From contig DATHGT010000072.1 in the NCBI GenBank assembly GCA_035317605.1, forward strand, positions 1 through 22,496: a DNA stretch of 22,496 nt, given 5' to 3'. The stretch is from DATHGT01 sp035317605 (GTDB taxonomy: Bacteria; Methylomirabilota; Methylomirabilia; Rokubacteriales; CSP1-6). Under the pieces are notes generated by a model, which saw only the letters and a program-made list of their open reading frames with translations, was not told where the DNA came from and searched no databases. Both the position numbers and the translations under genes were made by a program. Below, piece by piece: positions 6,557 through 13,622 of the stretch. How positions within the stretch are numbered: the stretch's first letter is position 1; every line of letters begins with the position of its first letter.

Positions 6557-7765
6557 TCAATGATTGATGCGGGCGCGGAGTCTCCAGGCCTGGGGAAGAA
6601 CCCACCGCTCCGCGGCGCGCGCCAGGCCATAGAGGCGGGGCCGGAAGACGAGGTCGTGGTACGGCACCCAGCACTGCAGCTCGGCGCCGAACCCGCTCTT
6701 GAACTGATACACCCCGTGGCCGTCGTCGCGCTCCGACGGCGGAAAGCGCGTGCCGCTGCCGCCCCAGTCGATGACGTCGCAGCCGGCGGCCTTCGCCCAT
6801 CGAATGAACTCCCAGTAGACGAGCGGTCCCTGGTGAAGCCGCTGGCCCTCGCCGGCTCTGAGAATCGTGGCGCGGTGCAGATACGCGCGGCGTCCGAAGC
6901 GGAGCCCGAGCACGCCTCCGAGGAGCGCGCCCTCGTGCTCGGTCAGCAGCAGCACCCCGTGGCCGCGCGCGACGTACGTGTTCCACAGCGCCTCCAGGCG
7001 GGCGAGCGGTCGCACCGGGTAGCCCTTCTCGCGGCCCGCCGCCACCGAGAGTCGATGGAAGGCGAGCAGATCCGCGGGATCGTCAGCCACGCGCACCCGC
7101 GCCCCGCGACGCTGCGCCGCCGCGAGGTCGCGGCGAATCCCCTTGCGGAACCGGCCGACCAGCGCCGCCTCGTCGCCGTCGAGGCTCGAGACCAGGACCA
7201 CGCGCGCCGCGTTCCACGTCGTCCAGTCGTCGGTGATCGGCCGGAACCGGTGGCGCGCGAGGACGCTCAGCACGTCCGCGTCGTCGTGGGCCACGGCCGG
7301 GCTCACCCGGAAGAAGATCGCGCGATGCCGCTCCGCGAGCCGCCGGATCGCGTGGAGAACGCCGTGCCACGCGTGCGTGTCCTTCCAGTCCAGCAGCGGC
7401 CCGCGAGACGCGTAGAGGACGGAGTACGGAAGCCCGGGCAGCCGGCGGCACGTCACCGACACCGCGGCGATACACGCGGAGCCGTCGAGTACGGCGTAGC
7501 GGTGCGGCGTGAAGCCCGCCTCCCGCTGCACCTCGCCCCACTCCCAGCCCTGGGCCAGCTCGTAGTCTCCCCGGCCGAGGAGCAGCTCGTTCCAGTGGTC
7601 GGCCTCCACGACCTCGACCACGCGCGTGCCGCGTGTCCCGGCGACGCCCGCGTGGCCGTTGCGGATCGCGTGGCCGTTCTGGACGGGGTGGCCGATCGAG
7701 TGGACGAGCGGGACGTCGAGGGGGCGAAGCGCTGATACGAGGGGGTCGTTCATGGCGTGGGACAC
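6557..7765 (-). CDS. FemAB-like aminoacyl/acyltransferase (GNAT fold)
   Basis: Up to 402 residues. The protein resembles the FemABX peptidyltransferase/BioF2-like family, which has two GNAT-like lobes and in Gram-positives adds amino acids from aminoacyl-tRNA to lipid II. In Gram-negatives relatives often lie with exopolysaccharide genes and their substrate is unknown. Family marks: FRKGIRRDLAAAQRRG (206-221), HQGPLVYWEFIRWAK (311-325), DWGGSGTRF (333-341) and VYQFKSGFGAE (352-362). The start is uncertain: GTG at 7765 has a GGAGG only 2 nt away, while the in-frame ATG at 7753 (398 residues) has it 14 nt away. The first 45 residues are not family sequence and contain a three-copy six-residue repeat. 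It is transcribed divergently from the patatin gene and ends in a strong hairpin. Confidence 0.82.
   Translation of the reverse strand: MSHAMNDPLVSALRPLDVPLVHSIGHPVQNGHAIRNGHAGVAGTRGTRVVEVVEADHWNELLLGRGDYELAQGWEWGEVQREAGFTPHRYAVLDGSACIAAVSVTCRRLPGLPYSVLYASRGPLLDWKDTHAWHGVLHAIRRLAERHRAIFFRVSPAVAHDDADVLSVLARHRFRPITDDWTTWNAARVVLVSSLDGDEAALVGRFRKGIRRDLAAAQRRGARVRVADDPADLLAFHRLSVAAGREKGYPVRPLARLEALWNTYVARGHGVLLLTEHEGALLGGVLGLRFGRRAYLHRATILRAGEGQRLHQGPLVYWEFIRWAKAAGCDVIDWGGSGTRFPPSERDDGHGVYQFKSGFGAELQCWVPYHDLVFRPRLYGLARAAERWVLPQAWRLRARINH
7643..7696 (-). repeat. Three-copy 18-bp tandem repeat in the FemAB-like N-terminus
   Basis: Three imperfect 18-bp units encode IGHPVQ, NGHAIR and NGHAGV (residues 24-41). 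CGCGTGGCCGTT is repeated exactly in two units. The segment precedes the conserved domain and is probably length-variable. Confidence 0.6.
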
Positions 7766-7922
7766 GTCCTCCGGGCGCGGAACTACTCAAAAGCTGTGCC
7801 GAACCGGGGGGCGGACCGCCGAAGACTTGCGCGGCTTTCCGGGGGCAGGCGTGCACCGTACGCCTGACATCGGGCACAAATCTTCCGAAACGTGGGTGTA
7901 ACCCTGGCGGCGCCCCGGCGGG

Positions 7923-7951
7923 TTGACCGCGCTGGCGGGGTTCGGTAGAAG
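7923..7951 (+). promoter_or_regulatory. Sigma70-like promoter of the patatin gene, possibly leaderless
   Basis: TTGACC (7923-7928), a 17-bp spacer and TAGAAG (7946-7951) lie in the 193-bp divergent gap. The ATG at 7959 follows the -10 by 7 nt, so transcription would begin at about the start codon. This also argues against the in-frame TTG at 7923 as a start, because it would lie inside the -35 box. Apart from this promoter and the GGAGG near 7768-7772 for the opposite gene, I see nothing firm in the gap. Confidence 0.5.
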
Positions 7952-7958
7952 AGCGGCA

Positions 7959-10900
7959 ATGCCCCTGCCGTTGCACCTCTGCCAGGTCCTGGAAGAGGAA
8001 TACGTCGCGCTCCACGGCGAGCTTCCGGAGCCCCCGACGTGGCTGCTCGCGCCGGAGCACGTCAGAAGTCCCGAGCGGCTCGCCGCCAAACTGCAGGGCA
8101 AGGATCTGCTCGCCCGCTATCTGCGGACTCGGGGCCTCGACGCCACCGTGCTCGCGCGTGAGGGAGAGGCCCTCCGAGCGGGCCTCGTGCAGGGATTGAA
8201 CGCCGCGCTGACGTCGGGGGCGTTGTACGACACCGCGCGCTTCGCCCACGTCAAACTCCCGGCGGACCTGCATCGTCTCGCCACGCTCGCGGCCGAGGGT
8301 GACGAGCTCGTGCACGTGAACCGCCTGCTGCTGGAGGCGGCGTTCGCGGATGAGATCGCGCCCATCCACGAGACACGCCTGGCCGCCATCCATCGCGCCA
8401 TCCACCGCCGCGCGAGCCTCGGGGAGCAACCCGCGCTCCGCACGGCCCTGTGTTTCTCGGGCGGCGGCATTCGCAGCGCGACCTTCGGGCTCGGCGTCGT
8501 CCAGGCGCTCGCCCACCTGCGGCTGCTCGACAAGTTCGATTACCTGTCCACCGTGTCCGGAGGCGGCTATCTCGGGAGCTGGCTGAGCGCGTGGGTGCAT
8601 CGTCATCGGGAAGGGCTCGAGGGCGTGATGGCGGGGATCACCGCGCCCCCGCCCAAGTCACCGCTCCGTCCCGAGCCCGATCCGATCCGACACCTGCGCG
8701 AGTACAGCAACTACCTGAGCCCGAAGCTGGGAATGCTGTCGGCCGACACCTGGACGCTCGCGGCCACCTATGTGCGCAACCTGATCTTGAACTGGCTCGT
8801 CCTCGTGCCGATCCTGCTCGCCGCGCTCGCCGTCCCCCGCGTCGGCGTGGCGGTCCTCGAAGCGCCACCCTCCGTGGCCGGCGTCGATCGCCTGCTGCAA
8901 TGGCTCGGGTTCGCGTGTCTGATCTTCGCGGTCGCGTACATGGGGGTGGCGCGCCCGAGCGCGGCCGAGCAGCGCAACCGGCGGCCGCTGGCCGATTTCA
9001 CCGGTCAGGTCAGCTTCCTCGTGGCCTGCCTGACCCCGCTCGTGCTGTCGGCCATGCTGCTCACCGCGTGGTGGACGTGGTCGGCCATGCCGATCTCGCT
9101 TCCGTGGTTCGCCACCACCGGGGGCACGCTGCACCTGATCGCGTGGGCGATCTACGCCGTGTGGATGCGACGCCTGCGCGGGCTCGACGAAGCGCTCATC
9201 GCGGTCCTCACGGGCGTGGTCGCCGGCGTGCTCGTGTGGTGCGCCGCCTATCTGACCGTCGCCTACGTGCCCTTCGATGACCTGCCGCAATTCCTCGTCT
9301 GCTTCGCGGTGCCGTTGTTCCTCACCGCGTTCCTGCTCGCCACCACGCTGTTCGTCGGACTGGTGAGCCTGCTGACCGATGACGACGACCGCGAGTGGCT
9401 GGCCCGCTTCGGGGGATGGGTGCTGATCGTGATCGTGGGCTGGGCGGTGGTCGGGGCCATCGTGATCTACGGCCCCCTGGCCCTGGGCTGGCTCGGCGCG
9501 TGGAGTCAGGCGGGCGTGGGAGCGGCGGCCATCGCGTCGGGCATTGCCTCCGCCCTGCTTGGCCGCAGCCCGTCCACGCCCGCTCGCGACGGAGGGGCCG
9601 GCGCCGGGCTCAGCGGCCTGCTCCTCAAGCACGCCCCGATGATCGTGGCCCTGGTCACCCTGCTGCTGCTGGTCGTCGGCCTCTCCATCCTCACCAATCC
9701 CATCGTGTACTGGCTCAGCGGGACGATGGGCGGCTTCGAGGCCCTCGCGGGCTGGGTGCAGCCGATGCCGTACAGCGTGTGGGAGCACCACTCGGTGGTG
9801 GCCGAGTCCACGGTCACGGTCAGCCTGGTGTTCCTGGTCCTGGCCGCGGCCATCGGGCTCGGCATGTCGATGCTGATCAACGTCAACAAGTTCTCGTTGC
9901 ACGCGATGTATCGCAACCGGCTCATCCGCGCCTACCTCGGCGCCTCACGCGCGCGTCGCCGGCCCAACCCGTTCACCGGATTCGACCCCGGCGACAACAT
10001 CCAGATGTCCGAGCTGCGCCGGGGACTGCTGCACGTGGACGGACTGGACGACGTGGCCGGCTTCGTGACGAGGCTGACGTCCGCCGCCCACGCGGCCTCG
10101 AAAGCGCTGCTGGCGAAACTGCCGCCGGCCACCCGGCGGGCGATCCGCGCGCACGTGGGGTCCGGCGAGCCCTCGCCCGCGCTCCAGCGCCGTCTCGTCG
10201 CGGACCTCAACCGTCTGCTGCTCGACGGCTGGTTCGCCGGCCAGCGTGCGTTCACCGAGGGGGCGGCGCCCGCGACCACGGCGGCCCTGGCCGCGGCCCC
10301 TCGCGGCGACGCCGCCATCCGCGCGAACCGGATGCTGCTGCACGACGCGTATCCGAACGTGATCGCGCCGCCGCCCCCGGGGCGACACGGCCTCCTGCAC
10401 GTCGTCAACATCGCCCTCAACCTGGTGTCCGGCCACAACCTCGCCTGGCAGGAGCGAAAGGCCGAGACCTTCACGGTGTCGCCCCTGCACGCCGGCAGCT
10501 ATCGCCTCGGCTACCGGCCTTCGAGAACCTATGGGGGACGGATCGAGGGCCTCTCGCTGGGCACGGCCATCACCATCTCGGGGGCGGCGGCCAGCCCCAA
10601 CATGGGCTATCACTCCTCGCCGCTGCTCGCCCTGGTCATGATGTTCTTCAACGTGCGGCTGGGGTGGTGGCTCGGCAACCCCGGCGTCCACGGACAGCGC
10701 ACGTACGACCAGGCCTTTCCCAAGCCGTCGATCAAGCCGATGCTGGCCGAGGCGTTGGGGCTCACCGACGACACCAGCCAGCACGTGTACCTCTCGGACG
10801 GCGGGCACTTCGAGAATCTGGGCCTGCTCGAGATGATCGTGCGGCGCTGCCACTTCATCGTGCTCAGCGACGCCGGCGCCGATCCCGACTGTGACTTCAC

Positions 10901-11330
10901 GGATCTCGCCAACGCGATCCGCAAGGTCCGCATCGACCTGGGGGTGCCCATCACGGTCCGCGGGGAGATGCGCGTCGTGTCGCGCACCAAGACGCGGGGC
11001 GAGCCGCCCGCGCGCTACTGCGCGCTCGCCGACATCGACTACGCGGCGGTCGACGGGTCCGAGGCGGTGAAGGGAATCCTGCTCTACGTCAAACCCTGCT
11101 TCTACGGCGGCGAGCCGACCGACATCTTCAACTACGCGTCAGCGCACGGGGCCTTTCCGCACGAGTCGACGGCGGACCAGTTCTTCAGCGAGTCGCAGTT
11201 CGAGAGCTACCGCATGCTCGGCTTCTACACGATGCAGAGCATCTGGCAGGCCGACTGGGGCGCCGTCGCCCCCTACGTCCTCACCGAGCTCCAGAAGCGC
11301 GCCGAAGTCTACCTGAAGCCGGCGCCGTAG
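7959..11330 (+). CDS. Large membrane patatin-like phospholipase
   Basis: A 1123-residue protein from the ATG at 7959. The patatin core begins near 160: oxyanion loop FSGGGIR (166-172), nucleophile Ser200 in STVSGGGYLGSW, and the partner aspartate Asp947 in YLSDGGHFENLG. Patatin-like enzymes hydrolyse acyl esters of phospholipids with a Ser-Asp dyad. Between Ser200 and Asp947 lie about eight or nine predicted membrane helices (roughly 273-295, 313-331, 350-371, 387-403, 412-436, 444-470, 484-512, 560-580, 617-640) and a further soluble stretch (645-880). Typical bacterial patatins are 300-400 residues and soluble, so this is an integral-membrane variant; similar long proteins exist in several phyla. 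The nucleophile motif is x-S-x-G with Thr in place of the first Gly of GxSxG. It stands alone, convergent with the downstream isomerase gene; the 12-bp gap at 11331-11342 has no visible terminator. Confidence 0.85.
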   Translation: MPLPLHLCQVLEEEYVALHGELPEPPTWLLAPEHVRSPERLAAKLQGKDLLARYLRTRGLDATVLAREGEALRAGLVQGLNAALTSGALYDTARFAHVKLPADLHRLATLAAEGDELVHVNRLLLEAAFADEIAPIHETRLAAIHRAIHRRASLGEQPALRTALCFSGGGIRSATFGLGVVQALAHLRLLDKFDYLSTVSGGGYLGSWLSAWVHRHREGLEGVMAGITAPPPKSPLRPEPDPIRHLREYSNYLSPKLGMLSADTWTLAATYVRNLILNWLVLVPILLAALAVPRVGVAVLEAPPSVAGVDRLLQWLGFACLIFAVAYMGVARPSAAEQRNRRPLADFTGQVSFLVACLTPLVLSAMLLTAWWTWSAMPISLPWFATTGGTLHLIAWAIYAVWMRRLRGLDEALIAVLTGVVAGVLVWCAAYLTVAYVPFDDLPQFLVCFAVPLFLTAFLLATTLFVGLVSLLTDDDDREWLARFGGWVLIVIVGWAVVGAIVIYGPLALGWLGAWSQAGVGAAAIASGIASALLGRSPSTPARDGGAGAGLSGLLLKHAPMIVALVTLLLLVVGLSILTNPIVYWLSGTMGGFEALAGWVQPMPYSVWEHHSVVAESTVTVSLVFLVLAAAIGLGMSMLINVNKFSLHAMYRNRLIRAYLGASRARRRPNPFTGFDPGDNIQMSELRRGLLHVDGLDDVAGFVTRLTSAAHAASKALLAKLPPATRRAIRAHVGSGEPSPALQRRLVADLNRLLLDGWFAGQRAFTEGAAPATTAALAAAPRGDAAIRANRMLLHDAYPNVIAPPPPGRHGLLHVVNIALNLVSGHNLAWQERKAETFTVSPLHAGSYRLGYRPSRTYGGRIEGLSLGTAITISGAAASPNMGYHSSPLLALVMMFFNVRLGWWLGNPGVHGQRTYDQAFPKPSIKPMLAEALGLTDDTSQHVYLSDGGHFENLGLLEMIVRRCHFIVLSDAGADPDCDFTDLANAIRKVRIDLGVPITVRGEMRVVSRTKTRGEPPARYCALADIDYAAVDGSEAVKGILLYVKPCFYGGEPTDIFNYASAHGAFPHESTADQFFSESQFESYRMLGFYTMQSIWQADWGAVAPYVLTELQKRAEVYLKPAP

Positions 11331-11342
11331 CCCCCCTCCGCG

Positions 11343-12137
11343 TTACTTGCCGCGGAACGACGGGGGGCGCTTCTCGACGAACGCGCGGATGCCCTCGGCG
11401 GCGTCCTCGGTCTCGTAGCAGATGTTCTGGGCGTAGGTCTCGAACTCGAGGGCCTGGCGGAGATCGCACTCGAGACTGTGATAGATCGCGCGCTTGGCCA
11501 GGCGAATGGCCACGGGCGGGCCGTCGGCGATCTTTCGCGCGAGGGCCAGGGCCGCGGGCATCAGCTCTTCCGGCGAATACACCGCGCTGACGATGCCCAG
11601 GCGCAACGCCTCCTGGGCGTCGATGACCTCGCCGGTGAAGATCAGCTCGCACGCCTTGGCGGCGCCCACCACGCGGGGCAGGAAGTACGTCCCGCCCCAG
11701 TCCGGGTGCAGGCCGCGGCGGACGAAAGCCTGGGCGAATTTCGCGGCCGTCGAGGCCAGGCGGATGTCGCAGCAGAGCGCGAGGTTCATGCCGGCCCCGG
11801 CGGCGGCGCCGTTGACGGCGGCGATCACGGGCTTGGGCGCGTTGCGCAGGGCGAGGACGGTCTGGTCACGTCCGGGCGCGACCTTCTCCATGAGCGGGCG
11901 CTCGGCGCGGCTCTCGCGCCGCTCGTTCATCGCCTTGACGTCCCCGCCCGAGCAGAATCCCTTTCCGGCCCCCGTCACGACGAGCACGCGCACCTCGGCG
12001 TCTTCCGCCGCGCGCGTCACCGCGTCCTGCAAGTCCTCCCGCAGCGTGTCCCCCAGCGCGTTCAACCGCTCCGGCCGGTTCAACGTGAGCGTCGCCACGC
12101 CATCCTTCACCTCGTAGAGCAGGCACTTGTAGGTCAT
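11343..12137 (-). CDS. Enoyl-CoA hydratase/isomerase family protein (PaaG/isomerase-like)
   Basis: A 264-residue crotonase-fold protein, normal length. The two oxyanion-hole segments are clear: GKGFCSGGDV (58-67) and GAAAGAGMNLALCCD (110-124). The two catalytic glutamates of true hydratases (rat Glu144 and Glu164) align with Asn118 and Phe138, while Asp146 in GLHPDWGGTYFLPR occupies the position used by isomerases such as PaaG. I therefore expect a double-bond or ring isomerase acting on an acyl-CoA rather than a hydratase. The C-terminal RAFVEKRPPSFRGK is typical of the family. It is the third gene of the ftsH-protease unit, with only 6 bp between the protease stop codon and its ATG; no fatty-acid genes adjoin it in this window. 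Confidence 0.9.
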   Translation of the reverse strand: MTYKCLLYEVKDGVATLTLNRPERLNALGDTLREDLQDAVTRAAEDAEVRVLVVTGAGKGFCSGGDVKAMNERRESRAERPLMEKVAPGRDQTVLALRNAPKPVIAAVNGAAAGAGMNLALCCDIRLASTAAKFAQAFVRRGLHPDWGGTYFLPRVVGAAKACELIFTGEVIDAQEALRLGIVSAVYSPEELMPAALALARKIADGPPVAIRLAKRAIYHSLECDLRQALEFETYAQNICYETEDAAEGIRAFVEKRPPSFRGK

Positions 12138-12143
12138 CGCGGA

Positions 12144-13622
12144 CTATCCCTTTCCGACGGTGAAGGCGACGTAGAGGGACATCACGCCGCGCTGGAGGAG
12201 GACGGTGAGGCGGTCGCCTTCCTTGGTGTCCTTCGTGATCTTCTCGAAGTCCGCCATCGACCGCACCTTCTGGCGATTGATCTCGCGGATGACGTCGCCG
12301 CGCTGGATGCCGGCTTCTTCGGCGGGGCTGCCGTCCTCGACGCGGGCGACGATGACGCCCTCGGTGACGCGCAGGTTGAGCTGGCGCGCGACGTCGGGCG
12401 TGATCGGGCGGACCTCGAGGCCGAGCGCGGAGGCGCCACCCTTCTGGCTGGGCCCGCCCCGCGCTTCGCGCTGATCTTCGGGGGCCTCGCCGATCTTCAC
12501 CTCGAGCGTCTTTTCGCCCTGATCGCGCCAGACCTTGACCTTGGCGCTCGTCCCCGGCGAGGCGAACCCGACCGCGCGCTGCAGATCGGCCGGCGCTTCC
12601 ATCTTCTTGCCCTGGAACTCGAGCAGGATGTCGCCCGACAGCAAACCGGCCTTGGCGGCCGGACTGTCGGCCATGACCTCCGAGAGCAGCACGCCCTTGT
12701 TGTCCTTGGCGCCGAACGACTTGGCGAGCTCTGACGTCAGCGGCTGGATCGACACGCCGAGCCACCCGCGAGTCACCCGGCCCTTGGCCTGGAGCTCCGT
12801 GTAGATCTTGCGGGCCATGTTCGAGGGGATCGCGAACCCGATGCCCGAGCCGCCGGCCACGATCGCGGTGTTGATGCCGATCACCTCGCCCTGCATGTTC
12901 ACGAGCGGCCCGCCCGAGTTGCCGGGATTGATCGCGGCGTCGGTTTGAAGAAAATCGTCGAACGGCCCCTGGCCGATCTGGCGCGCCTTGGCGCTGATGA
13001 TGCCCGCCGTGACCGTCGATTGCAGGCCAAAGGGAGAGCCGACGGCGATCACCCAGTCGCCGACCTGCATCCGGTCGGAGTCGCCCAGGCGGGCGTGGGC
13101 AAAGTTGCCTTTCCCGTCGTCGAGCTTGAGCACGGCGAGGTCGGTCTTCTTGTCGAGCCCGATGAGCTTCGCCTTGTGCTTGCTGCCGTCCAGGGTGACA
13201 ACCTCGATGTTGTTGGCGTTCTCGACCACGTGGGCGTTGGTGAGCGCGATGCCTGAGGCGTCGACGATGACGCCCGATCCGAGGCTCCGCTGCGGCATGC
13301 GCTCGGGTAGGTCGCCGAAGAACCGGCGGAAGAACTCCTCGCCGAAGAACTCCTCGAACGGGGTCCGGCCCGAGCCGCGGCCCTCGCCGCTCCGCCCGAC
13401 GGTGGTGACGTTGATGACAGCCGGCTTGATGGCCTCGGCCACCTTGGCGAACGTCCCGGTGGTGAGCGGCATCTGCACGGGCAGGATGGGCGCGTCCACG
13501 GCAGCGATCTGACGTGACCGGCGCTGTTCGGCCCGGCCGACGCTGAACGCCCCGAGCGCGACGCCGACCAGCGCCGCCACGACCAGACTGGTGAAAAACG
13601 CGCTCCGCCTGAGCTGCATCAT
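12144..13622 (-). CDS. Do/HtrA-family periplasmic serine protease (DegP/DegQ-like)
   Basis: A 492-residue protease/chaperone of the envelope. An N-terminal hydrophobic segment (8-26) is a signal peptide or anchor. The trypsin-like domain carries the triad His131 (TNAHVV), Asp161 (KTDLAVLK) and Ser236 (GNSGGPL). Before His131 lies an LA-like loop rich in Phe (89-103). Two PDZ domains follow: about 290-375 (RGWLGVSIQPL start) and 400-490. This is the length and layout of DegP/DegQ/MucD. The ATG at 13622 overlaps the ftsH stop as ATGA, and GGGAGG 7 nt upstream supports it; a second ATG follows directly. Co-transcription with ftsH suggests a joint membrane and envelope quality-control role. Confidence 0.95.
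   Translation of the reverse strand: MMQLRRSAFFTSLVVAALVGVALGAFSVGRAEQRRSRQIAAVDAPILPVQMPLTTGTFAKVAEAIKPAVINVTTVGRSGEGRGSGRTPFEEFFGEEFFRRFFGDLPERMPQRSLGSGVIVDASGIALTNAHVVENANNIEVVTLDGSKHKAKLIGLDKKTDLAVLKLDDGKGNFAHARLGDSDRMQVGDWVIAVGSPFGLQSTVTAGIISAKARQIGQGPFDDFLQTDAAINPGNSGGPLVNMQGEVIGINTAIVAGGSGIGFAIPSNMARKIYTELQAKGRVTRGWLGVSIQPLTSELAKSFGAKDNKGVLLSEVMADSPAAKAGLLSGDILLEFQGKKMEAPADLQRAVGFASPGTSAKVKVWRDQGEKTLEVKIGEAPEDQREARGGPSQKGGASALGLEVRPITPDVARQLNLRVTEGVIVARVEDGSPAEEAGIQRGDVIREINRQKVRSMADFEKITKDTKEGDRLTVLLQRGVMSLYVAFTVGKG

Noticed and set aside
7923..7958. TTG start for the patatin gene
   Set aside because: The TTG would be part of a -35 box and the extra 12 residues have no support; the ATG at 7959 fits the promoter spacing.
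7083..8606. A 507-codon minus-strand frame across the FemAB-patatin gap
   Set aside because: It overlaps two well-supported genes and the divergent promoter region, and reads as low-complexity Arg/Pro/Gly sequence.
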